Source of the DNA: Kutzneria sp. CA-103260
GTDB taxonomy: Bacteria > Actinomycetota > Actinomycetes > Mycobacteriales > Pseudonocardiaceae
NCBI RefSeq assembly: GCF_018263855.1
Contig: NZ_CP073318.1
Coordinates: 6,138,001 to 6,202,000 of the forward strand
Direction of reading: 5' to 3'
Length of the DNA stretch: 64,000 nt
A program made the position numbers and the translations under genes. Under the pieces are notes generated by a model, which had not been told where the DNA came from, did not search any database, and saw only the letters and a list, made by a program, of their open reading frames with translations. Of this stretch, positions 1-6,663 are shown piece by piece (position 1 is the stretch's first letter; each line of letters opens with the position of its first letter).

Positions 1-360
1 CGCGAACGGGATGAACAGCCGCAGGCCCAGCGGCCAGGACGCGGTCGCGGCGGTGACGATCCAGCCGAGCGTCGCCTCGGTCCAGCCGTGCCGCAGCCCG
101 AAGCCGAGCAGGCCGACCAGGAACACGGTGGTGCCGTGGGCCGCGCCACCGCACAGCAGCAGCCACCCGATCGGATTACGCGAACGCCGCCAGGCGACCA
201 GCACCCCGCACAGCGCGAAGGTCATCGCCAGCAGGCTGTCGGTGACCAGGAAGTTGTCCACGGCCTGGTCGAACGTCCAACCGTCGGCGAACCAGAGGAT
301 GAGGCCGGCCAGCACCTCGGCGGCGACCACGGTCCAGCCCAGCCAGGCCCACCAGGTCAC
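1..360 (-). CDS. N-terminal part of a membrane protein, probable sensor kinase (runs off the window)
   Basis: The reverse strand from a GTG at 358-360 encodes about 120 residues rich in hydrophobic stretches. They form at least three or four membrane segments separated by short loops such as WRRSRNPIGW. This pattern of membrane helices with an R-N-P-I-G-W loop is common at the N terminus of actinobacterial integral-membrane histidine kinases, but the kinase domain lies outside the window, so the assignment is an inference. The start is uncertain: AGGAGG directly abuts the GTG, which is too close for a normal ribosome site, and another in-frame GTG lies at 391-393. The next gene upstream, the PP2C phosphatase, is on the same strand, so co-transcription is possible. 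Confidence 0.5.
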   Translation of the reverse strand, partial: MTWWAWLGWTVVAAEVLAGLILWFADGWTFDQAVDNFLVTDSLLAMTFALCGVLVAWRRSRNPIGWLLLCGGAAHGTTVFLVGLLGFGLRHGWTEATLGWIVTAATASWPLGLRLFIPFA

Positions 361-471
361 CCTCCTGGGGGAGCCCCCCTTGCCCCAGCTCACCCCGCAC
401 ACGCTACCCAGCGTGCCGCCGCCGGCGTTTTCGGTAGCCGGGTTTTCGGTGGTCGGGTTTCGGCGGCCGGG

Positions 472-1260
472 CTACCGCGTTTCCGCCACGTCAGCCAGCA
501 CCACCGACACGTTGTCCGGGGCGCCGCCCCGCAGCGTGAGGTCGACGAGCCGGTCCACGGCCTGCCCCGGGTCGGCCAGCTCGGCGAGCACGCCGGCGAT
601 GGTCTCGTCGGTGAGCACGGCGGTCAGGCCGTCGGAGCAGAGCAGGTAGCGGTCGCCGGGCTCGGGCCGCTGGACGAACAGGTCTCCCTCGGCCGGGCCG
701 CCGGTCTGGATGGCCCGCACCAGCAGGTTGCGGCGCGGGTGGACGGCCGCCTCCTCCTCGGTGACCCGGCCGCTGTCCAGCAGCGACTGGACGAGCGTGT
801 GGTCCTGGGTCAGCTGCTCGATGTGGCCCGCACGCCAGCGGTAGGCCCGCGAGTCGCCGATGTGCACGCCGTTGAGCACCGCGCCGTCCCACAGCAGGGC
901 GGTGATCGTGGTGCCCATGCCGGTCATGCCGCTGTCGCGGGCGGCGAGTTCGTTGAGACGGCGGAGCACTTCGCCGACAACCGCGCCGATTGCGGCGGAC
1001 TTGTCAAGAGCGACGGACTTGTCGACTTCGGCGTTTTCCCCGTTTTCCCCGAACTCCCCCGCGGCGACCGCCGCGTCGAGCTCGGCGAGTACCGTCACCG
1101 CGACCGAGCTGGCGACTTCGCCGTGCGCGTGGCCGCCCATGCCGTCGGCCACGGCGATCACGTGCTCGCCCACGTGGACGGCGTCCTGGTTGTAGGCCCG
1201 CAGGCAGCCCGCGTGGGTGCGTGACACGGCGGTCAACCGAAGCTCTGGTGCGTTCGCCAT
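472..1260 (-). CDS. PP2C-family serine/threonine protein phosphatase
   Basis: A 262-residue soluble phosphatase of the metal-dependent PPM/PP2C class, expected to remove phosphate from Ser/Thr in the cytoplasm. The metal-binding and catalytic motifs are intact: NQD at residues 24-26, ADGMGG at 38-43, GDSRAY at 135-140, LLCSDGL at 206-212 and PDN at 248-250. A short insert at 66-90 is rich in G, E, N, D and K and looks like a surface loop. There are no membrane segments. I start at the ATG at 1258-1260; an in-frame start 13 codons upstream would put the coding sequence through the palindromic operator at 1276-1296 and is less likely. The gene diverges from a methylase-like gene and a Hanks kinase, which makes that kinase a natural substrate or opponent. 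Confidence 0.9.
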   Translation of the reverse strand: MANAPELRLTAVSRTHAGCLRAYNQDAVHVGEHVIAVADGMGGHAHGEVASSVAVTVLAELDAAVAAGEFGENGENAEVDKSVALDKSAAIGAVVGEVLRRLNELAARDSGMTGMGTTITALLWDGAVLNGVHIGDSRAYRWRAGHIEQLTQDHTLVQSLLDSGRVTEEEAAVHPRRNLLVRAIQTGGPAEGDLFVQRPEPGDRYLLCSDGLTAVLTDETIAGVLAELADPGQAVDRLVDLTLRGGAPDNVSVVLADVAETR

Positions 1261-1275
1261 GACACCAGTGAACCA

Positions 1276-1296
1276 CTTGTGAACTGAGTTCACAAG
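1276..1296. promoter_or_regulatory. Perfect 21-bp palindromic operator candidate
   Basis: The arms CTTGTGAACT and AGTTCACAAG are exact reverse complements around a single central G. The site sits between the divergent PP2C and methylase-like genes, 15 bp upstream of the phosphatase ATG. A further CTTGTG half-site occurs at 1304-1309, nearer the methylase promoter. The symmetry suggests binding by a dimeric regulator that could control both directions. The methylase-like protein has an N-terminal helix-turn-helix and is one candidate ligand; this is inference. Confidence 0.6.
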
Positions 1297-1321
1297 CAAA
1301 ACGCTTGTGCACAGCTGCTGC

Positions 1322-1337
1322 TAATATTTGGTCGGTG
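1322..1337 (+). promoter_or_regulatory. -10 box and leaderless start of the methylase-like gene
   Basis: TAATAT at 1322-1327 is a good -10 hexamer. The first in-frame GTG of the methylase-like gene follows 7 bp later at 1335, with no Shine-Dalgarno sequence. This spacing is typical of leaderless actinobacterial transcripts, and it is the reason I chose GTG 1335 as the start. Confidence 0.6.
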
Positions 1338-3080
1338 AACCCCGACGCCACCGTCAGCGCCGCCGACATCGCCAGACTGGTCGATGTCGGCCGTGCCGCC
1401 GTCAGCAACTGGCGGCGGCGGTTCGACGACTTCCCCCAGCCGGTCGGCGGCAGCGCCGCCAGCCCGCTGTTCTCGTTGAACGAGGTCGAGGCCTGGCTGC
1501 GGCGCAACGGCAAGGCGTTCGAGCTGTCCACCGCCGAACGAACCTGGCAGACGCTGCGTTCCCGCGTCGACGACCTGCGGCTGGGCGACGAGGTCGCCCG
1601 CGCCGGCCTGTTCCTGGCCAGCGGCGGCGGGCTGGACGATCCGCAGCTGGCCCAGTTGCTCAGTCGGCTGGCCGCCGAGCACGGCGCCGCCGAGGCGTTC
1701 GAGCTGATCGTCACCCGCTACCTGGATGCCCACTCCCGGCGGCTGGCCGTCACCCCGCCGGCCGTGGCCGAGCTGATGGTCCGGCTGGCCTGCCCCGACG
1801 GCGGCGTGGTGCTCGACCCGGCCTGCGGCGTCGGCACGCTGCCGATGGCCAGCGCCGCGCACCAGGTCTTCGTACAGGACACTGACCGGGCCGCCATGAT
1901 GATCGCCGCCTGCCGGCTCACGCTGCGCGACACCGACGTCGACATGGTCACCGCCGACTCGCTGCGGCACGACGGCTTCGCCGGCCGGCACGTCGACGCC
2001 GTACTGTGCGACCCGCCGGTCAACGACCGCACCTGGGGGCATGAGGAGCTGGTCGGCGACACCCGCTGGGAGTACGGCGTGCCGCCGCGGGGCGAGCCCG
2101 AGCTGGCCTGGGTGCAGCACTGCCTCGCGCACGTCGACCCCGGCGGCATGGTCGCCATCCTGATGCCGCCGACCGCCGCCAGCCGGCGGCCCGGCCGGCG
2201 GATCCGGGCCAAGCTGCTGCGCACCGGCGCGCTGCGGGCCGTGATCTCGCTGCCGGACACCGGCTCCGACCTGTGGCTGCTGTGCCGGCCGACCGCCGGG
2301 CTGCGGCCGCCGTCCACGGTGCTGGTCACCGACCGGATCGAGGGCGTGGAGACCGCCTGGCTGGACCCGGCGGCCGAGGACGCGGTGCGGATCATCGACC
2401 TGCTCGACGACGACGTGGACGTCAGCCCGGCCCGGCGGCGGCAGCTGGCGCAGGGGCCGGACATCGGCCGGCAGTTCGCCGCCGCCGCCGCGCGGTTCCG
2501 CGGCCTCGACCTGACCCCGCCGGACCTGACCGTGCTGGCCGAGCACCGGTCCGCGCCGACCACCACCGTCGGCGACCTGGTCCGCTCCGGGGCGGTCACT
2601 GTCCGGCACGCGCCGGTCAAACTCACGCCCGGTGACGACGTTCCCGTGCTCACCATGGAAGACCTGGCCGAGGGCCGGCCGGCCAGCGAGCGCGTCGCCG
2701 ACACCGGCGATCTGGTGCTGATCGAGCCGGGCGAGGTGGTCGCTGCCCCGACCGGCATGGCTCGGGTGGTCACCGAGGCCGCCGCGCTCGGGCCGTACCT
2801 CACTGTCTACCGCGTGGACGACCAGCAGCTAGACGCCTGGTTCCTGGCCGGCGCGCTGCGGGCGTCCACTGCCCGGCCGACGACCGGCTCCAGCCGGCTG
2901 GACGTGCGGCGGACCCAGGTGCCGCGGCTGTCGCTGACCGAGCAGCGGGCATGCGGCGAGGCGTTCGAGCGCCTGCTGTCCTTCGAGGACCGGCTGCGGG
3001 AGGCCGCCGCGGTCGGCGGCGCCGTCGTGCGGCTCGGCGTGGACGGACTGGTCGAGGGTAGCCTGCGACCGGGACGCTAG
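1335..3080 (+). CDS. HTH-domain N6-adenine DNA methylase-like protein (HsdM-like, possibly inactive)
   Basis: A 581-residue protein. Residues about 7-60 form a helix-turn-helix of the MerR/AlpA type (SAADIARLVDVGR, then SNWRRRF and a VEAWL helix). Residues about 130-330 form a SAM-dependent methylase domain with motif I DPACGVGTL at 161-169. The C-terminal third resembles a single HsdS-like recognition half. The catalytic motif IV position, after VDAVLC, reads DPPV at 226-229 instead of the usual N/D/S-PP-Y/F/W, so the aromatic residue is missing and activity is doubtful. No nuclease or helicase domain is present, so this is not a complete restriction system. It is followed 11 bp later by a Hanks-type kinase and opposed by a PP2C phosphatase. 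A phosphorylation-controlled DNA-binding or methylating protein is an inference from context. Confidence 0.8.
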   Translation: MNPDATVSAADIARLVDVGRAAVSNWRRRFDDFPQPVGGSAASPLFSLNEVEAWLRRNGKAFELSTAERTWQTLRSRVDDLRLGDEVARAGLFLASGGGLDDPQLAQLLSRLAAEHGAAEAFELIVTRYLDAHSRRLAVTPPAVAELMVRLACPDGGVVLDPACGVGTLPMASAAHQVFVQDTDRAAMMIAACRLTLRDTDVDMVTADSLRHDGFAGRHVDAVLCDPPVNDRTWGHEELVGDTRWEYGVPPRGEPELAWVQHCLAHVDPGGMVAILMPPTAASRRPGRRIRAKLLRTGALRAVISLPDTGSDLWLLCRPTAGLRPPSTVLVTDRIEGVETAWLDPAAEDAVRIIDLLDDDVDVSPARRRQLAQGPDIGRQFAAAAARFRGLDLTPPDLTVLAEHRSAPTTTVGDLVRSGAVTVRHAPVKLTPGDDVPVLTMEDLAEGRPASERVADTGDLVLIEPGEVVAAPTGMARVVTEAAALGPYLTVYRVDDQQLDAWFLAGALRASTARPTTGSSRLDVRRTQVPRLSLTEQRACGEAFERLLSFEDRLREAAAVGGAVVRLGVDGLVEGSLRPGR

Positions 3081-3091
3081 CGGGAGGGCCG

Positions 3092-3970
3092 ATGCTCATC
3101 GCCGACCGGTACGAGCTCGACGACCTGCCGCTGAGCCGAGGCGGCATGGGCGCCGTGCACGCCGGGTACGACAAACACCTCGACCGCCGGGTCGCGGTGA
3201 AGTTCCTGCACTGGCCCGGCGGTTCCGACGACGAGCTGGAGCGGCGCTTCGTCCGCGAGGCCCGGATCCTGGCCCGGCTCGAACACCCCGGCGCGCCCGT
3301 GTTGTACGACTTCGGGGCGCACGACCACCGGCTGTTCCAGGTCATGCAGTTCATCGACGGCGTGACCGTGGCCGACCTGGTCAGCGAGCACGGGCCGGTG
3401 CCAGTGCCGTGGGCCGCTTCCATTGCCGCGCAAGCGTGTGCGGTGCTGTCGGCCGCGCACAGCCTGGGCATCTACCACCGGGATCTCAAGCCCACCAACC
3501 TGATGCTGTGCCCCGACGGCAGCGTCAAGGTCCTCGACTTCGGGCTGGCCCTGCTGCGGGACGCCGACCTGGCCCAGTTCACCCGGGCCGGGCAGATCCT
3601 CGGCACCCCGGCCTATATGGCCCCGGAGCAGATCCAGCGCGGGGCGGCCGGTCCGCCCAGCGACCTCTACGCCCTGGGCTGCGTGCTGCACGAGATGCTC
3701 ACCGGCCGGCAGCTGTTCACCGGCCCCACCGCGTACGCCGTGTTCGACCGGCAGATCAAGGAGCTGCCGCCGGCCGTGCCCGGCGTGCCAGCGGTCCTGG
3801 ACCAGCTGCTGCAGGACGTGCTGGCCAAGGATCCCGACCGCCGGCCGGCCGACGCGCCGGCCATGTACGACCGGCTGCTCCCGTTCGTGCGGGATCTGCC
3901 GCCGCTGCCCGGATTCCTCGACCCGGAGCACCCGGCCCGCCGGTACTCCCAGGTGGCCGGCCGCCGCTGA
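3092..3970 (+). CDS. Soluble Hanks-type serine/threonine protein kinase
   Basis: A 292-residue kinase that is almost all catalytic domain. The glycine-rich loop is SRGGMGAV at 15-22, the ATP lysine K37 lies in VAVKF, the catalytic loop HRDLKPTN starts at 129, DFG is at 149-151 and APE at 177-179. All key residues are intact, so it should be active. Unlike most actinobacterial PknB-type kinases it has no transmembrane helix or extracellular sensor; it ends about 25 residues after the kinase fold. The start ATG has GGGAGG five bases upstream and lies 11 bp after the methylase-like gene, so the two are probably one operon. The divergent PP2C phosphatase completes a kinase/phosphatase pair. Confidence 0.92.
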   Translation: MLIADRYELDDLPLSRGGMGAVHAGYDKHLDRRVAVKFLHWPGGSDDELERRFVREARILARLEHPGAPVLYDFGAHDHRLFQVMQFIDGVTVADLVSEHGPVPVPWAASIAAQACAVLSAAHSLGIYHRDLKPTNLMLCPDGSVKVLDFGLALLRDADLAQFTRAGQILGTPAYMAPEQIQRGAAGPPSDLYALGCVLHEMLTGRQLFTGPTAYAVFDRQIKELPPAVPGVPAVLDQLLQDVLAKDPDRRPADAPAMYDRLLPFVRDLPPLPGFLDPEHPARRYSQVAGRR

Positions 3971-3978
3971 ACAACCCT

Positions 3979-4054
3979 CGCGAGTCCCGCTCTCCAGCAA
4001 CCATGTGTCGAGTTCCGGAACTCGACATTCAGTTGCCTGAGAACGGGACTCGCG
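3979..4054. repeat. 76-bp palindromic intergenic repeat, copy 1
   Basis: The element is bounded by CGCGAGTCCCG (3979-3989) and CGGGACTCGCG (4044-4054) and has a perfect 20-bp central palindrome, GTCGAGTTCCGGAACTCGAC, at 4007-4026. Its reverse complement matches a second copy at 62537-62612 in 71 of 76 positions with no gaps. It fills the gap between the convergent kinase and DUF5107 genes, so it may also act as a bidirectional terminator. The conserved length and core suggest a mobile palindromic unit of the REP/MITE sort rather than a chance terminator. Confidence 0.85.
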
Positions 4055-4059
4055 GGGAA

Positions 4060-5778
4060 TCAGTCGGCGACCATGCGGAAGTCGTAGGCCGCGGGCACCG
4101 GCTCGTCGCCGGCGACCAGACGCCAGACGTCGGTCAGCGATTCCTCGCCCTCGCGGAGATCGGCCACCTCGAAGCCGTCGTCGAAGACGGCCCGGGCGCC
4201 GGCGAGGTCGCCGCGGGCGTGCCGGATCCGGGCGTCCATGAGCCGCAGACGTCCAAGCGCGGCAACGGATTCCGGCAGCGTCGCGAGCACGGCCGCCGCC
4301 TCGTCGACGGAGCCGGCGGCCAGCAGCGCCTCCAGGGTCTCGACCGCCAGCCCCGGCACCGACGGGGCCAGCTCGATGGCCCGCAGCAGCAGCCCGGCGG
4401 CCCGGTCCGGGCGGGCGAAAGCCAAGGCCCGCAACGACCATGGCGACTCGGCCAGGGCCAGCGACTGCTCCCACGCCGACTCCGCGCCGAGGGTGTCGCC
4501 GTGGTACCAGCGGGCAATCCCCAAGTGGTACAGGGAAAGCCACGACTCCGGGGCGTCCTCCAACAGCGAGAGCCAGGCCACCAGAGTGCATCCGGGCGGC
4601 GACAGGGGATCCGGCACCGGCATCTTGCCGTCCAGCAGCGCCAGCCACGGCCCCTGCTCGTCGCCGATGGAGTCGAAAGGCGTGCCGGGCAACGGATCCA
4701 GGCCAGTGCGGGCCAGCTCCAGAGCGCCCCAGCCGGAACCGGAGAACAGCCGCCGCGGCTCGGCGTCGGCCACCGTCCGCCACGAATCCAGCGGCAGCTC
4801 GGGGAAATCCCCGTACCGGCCGTAGGCCTCCAGCCAGTCCCAGGAGGCGCCGCCGGGCATTGGCACGTACTCGAACTGGGTCGGCGCCAGCCCGGCCTGG
4901 ATCTCCAGGTAGCCGTCGGTCCCCGGGGCCAGCCACGACTGCCAGCGCTGCCCGCCGGGGCCGGTCCCCCACACGAACAACTTCCGGCCTCGCAAGCGAT
5001 CCGTGGACATCTGCAGCAGACCGAAGCCGGACGAGTCGACGGCCGCGATCCACGGCTGACGGTCGGCCGGGATGTCGTAGAACATGTCGGCGGCGTCCTG
5101 GTCGGCCACGGTGACCAAGGAAGCGTCCGAACGGGACAGTTCCTGGGTGTAGCCGTAGTGCCACCCCTCCTCCGCCGGAACCAGCACCCGGGTGTCGTCG
5201 GTGCGGGGCACGGCGGCGTTCGACCACCAGTAGGCGGGAACCTCGTGCTCCCAGGGGTTTCGGATGCGCACGCCGACGTACAGGAACTCGGAGCCGGGCG
5301 GCAGCCACAGGTCCACCTGGTACACCAGGTTCCTGGTCCGCTCCCACTCCCACAGCCGCAGCACCGGCGACCCGTCCGGGCCTTCGACCGTGCCGGCGTA
5401 CATCGGGGCGCAGGTCATGGTGGTGTGGCCGGTGCTGCCGAGGTTCCACTCCACGCCGCCGGCGAACCAGGCGTTGCGCAGGGCCAGGTTGGCCGGCTGG
5501 AACACCGGGTTGCGGAACAGCAGGTCCCGGCCCGACGGCTTGTGCAGCAGCGAGTGCAGCCGGCCGCCGAGCCCGGGCAGCACGGTGGCCCGGAGGTGGT
5601 CGTTCTCCAGCGTCACCGCCGGCAGGGCTGTCGCCGAGAGTGACCGCCCGTACCCGTCCTGGAGCAGGCAGGGCAGCACCTTCTCCAGCCCCTCACCCAG
5701 CACGGGCAGCGGGTTCTCGGGCCCGAGCCCGGCGGCAGGCAGTCGGAGCTCGGTCACGGTCAGTGTGGTGGGGCCCAT
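4060..5778 (-). CDS. DUF5107 domain protein with C-terminal TPR-like repeats
   Basis: A 572-residue cytoplasmic protein. The N-terminal 330 or so residues look like a DUF5107 domain, a beta-sandwich related to galactose-mutarotase/glycoside-hydrolase folds (GGRLHSLLHKPSGRDLL, GGVEWNLGSTGHT, YWWSNAAVP). The remainder is helical and TPR-like (WYHGDTLGAESAWEQSLALAESPW, RHARGDLAGARAVFDDGFE). Family members are often found near carbohydrate-use genes and are thought to bind or process sugars, but no substrate can be named here. It is convergent with the kinase gene across the 76-bp repeat and has no obvious operon partner. The start is the ATG at 5776-5778. Confidence 0.75.
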   Translation of the reverse strand: MGPTTLTVTELRLPAAGLGPENPLPVLGEGLEKVLPCLLQDGYGRSLSATALPAVTLENDHLRATVLPGLGGRLHSLLHKPSGRDLLFRNPVFQPANLALRNAWFAGGVEWNLGSTGHTTMTCAPMYAGTVEGPDGSPVLRLWEWERTRNLVYQVDLWLPPGSEFLYVGVRIRNPWEHEVPAYWWSNAAVPRTDDTRVLVPAEEGWHYGYTQELSRSDASLVTVADQDAADMFYDIPADRQPWIAAVDSSGFGLLQMSTDRLRGRKLFVWGTGPGGQRWQSWLAPGTDGYLEIQAGLAPTQFEYVPMPGGASWDWLEAYGRYGDFPELPLDSWRTVADAEPRRLFSGSGWGALELARTGLDPLPGTPFDSIGDEQGPWLALLDGKMPVPDPLSPPGCTLVAWLSLLEDAPESWLSLYHLGIARWYHGDTLGAESAWEQSLALAESPWSLRALAFARPDRAAGLLLRAIELAPSVPGLAVETLEALLAAGSVDEAAAVLATLPESVAALGRLRLMDARIRHARGDLAGARAVFDDGFEVADLREGEESLTDVWRLVAGDEPVPAAYDFRMVAD

Positions 5779-5880
5779 TCCCGTGATCTAACGACATCTG
5801 TCAACGCGGCGCGCCGTCAGCAAACGTTTGCCGGCGCGGTTCGCTCGCCAACCCGGCCGCAACCAGGGCAGAGTGGGCGT

Positions 5881-6615
5881 ATGCCTTCGCCGATCTTCGG
5901 ACTCGCTCGCGCGGTCACCGTGGCCGCCATCGACACGACCGTCGCCCTCGTGTCGCTGCCGGCCCGGGTGATCGGGCTGGTCGGCGCGGCCGAGTCGCTG
6001 GTCGAGCGGATCAACGACGTGGTGGCCCGGGCCGAGCGGCTGGTCGCCGAGGTCGAGGTGGTCGCAGCCTCGGCCGGCGTGCTGGTGGTCGACGTCGCCA
6101 AGATCAGCAGTCAGGCCTCCGGCGTGGTGGCCGTGGCCGAGCAGGTCAGCAGCCAGGCCGCCGGGGTTGTCGCGGTCGCCGAGCACGTCAGCGGCCGGGC
6201 CAACGACGTCGTCGGCGGGGCCGCCCGGGTCAGCGAGGAGGCCGCGGCCGTCGTCGCCCTGGCCGAGAACACCGCCGCCATCGCCAACGAGCTGATCCGC
6301 GTCTACGAGCCGATCGCCCTGCGGGCCGCCCCGCTCGCCGGCCGCTTCGTCACGGAGTTGTCCGACGAGGAGGTCGACGCGGCCATCCGGCTGGTCGACG
6401 AGCTGCCCCAGCTGACCGAGCACCTGACCGCCAACATCCTGCCCATCCTCAGCACCCTGGACCGGGTCGGCCCGGACGTGACCGAGCTGCTCAAGGTCAC
6501 CCGCGACGTCCGCCAGGCCATCGTCGGCATCCCCGGCTTCGGCTTCTTCCGCCGCCGCGGCGCCGGCCGGACCGCGGAGCAGAAGGAACTGAACGAGCGC
6601 GACGACGCGTCCTGA
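5881..6615 (+). CDS. Coiled-coil protein of unknown function
   Basis: A 244-residue protein dominated by an alanine- and valine-rich heptad pattern. The phrase VVAVAEQVSSQAAGVVAVAEHVSG and variants recur about every 14-17 residues between residues 60 and 130, which predicts a long amphipathic coiled coil. The first 30 residues are moderately hydrophobic (ARAVTVAAIDTTVALVSLPARVIGLV) and could touch a membrane. Related small actinobacterial proteins are sometimes annotated as ribulose bisphosphate carboxylase large subunit; no RuBisCO motif is present here and that name should be ignored. The next gene is convergent. Confidence 0.7.
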   Translation: MPSPIFGLARAVTVAAIDTTVALVSLPARVIGLVGAAESLVERINDVVARAERLVAEVEVVAASAGVLVVDVAKISSQASGVVAVAEQVSSQAAGVVAVAEHVSGRANDVVGGAARVSEEAAAVVALAENTAAIANELIRVYEPIALRAAPLAGRFVTELSDEEVDAAIRLVDELPQLTEHLTANILPILSTLDRVGPDVTELLKVTRDVRQAIVGIPGFGFFRRRGAGRTAEQKELNERDDAS

Positions 6616-6629
6616 CGACGAGGACACCA

Positions 6630-6657
6630 GGGCCGCGCCCCGGCCGGAGCGCGGCCC
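6630..6657. terminator. Hairpin terminator between convergent genes
   Basis: GGGCCGCGC (6630-6638) pairs with GCGCGGCCC (6649-6657) around a 10-base GC-rich loop. It lies between the stop codons of the coiled-coil gene and the lipoprotein gene. No U-tract follows, as is usual in actinomycetes. Confidence 0.5.
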
Positions 6658-6663
6658 ATGGCC

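Noticed and set aside
433..476. Terminator after the PP2C gene (GGTAGCC and GGCTACC)
   Set aside because: The arms are only 7 bp with a 30-base loop and overlap the stop codon; too weak to call.
88..1224. Plus-strand 378-codon frame opposite the PP2C gene
   Set aside because: The minus-strand frame has full PP2C catalytic motifs; the plus frame is a shadow without motifs.
1335..3970. Complete BREX/Pgl or type I restriction system
   Set aside because: No PglY, PglZ, HsdR or nuclease gene is present; only a methylase-like gene, a kinase and a phosphatase.
3077..5449. Long minus-strand open frame of about 790 codons opposite the kinase and DUF5107 genes
   Set aside because: Its translation is a low-complexity Gly/Arg/Pro shadow of high-GC genes, with no domains, and it runs through the 76-bp repeat.
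5881..6615. RuBisCO large subunit, a name sometimes given to related proteins
   Set aside because: The protein is a 244-residue coiled coil with no RuBisCO active-site motif and half the expected length.
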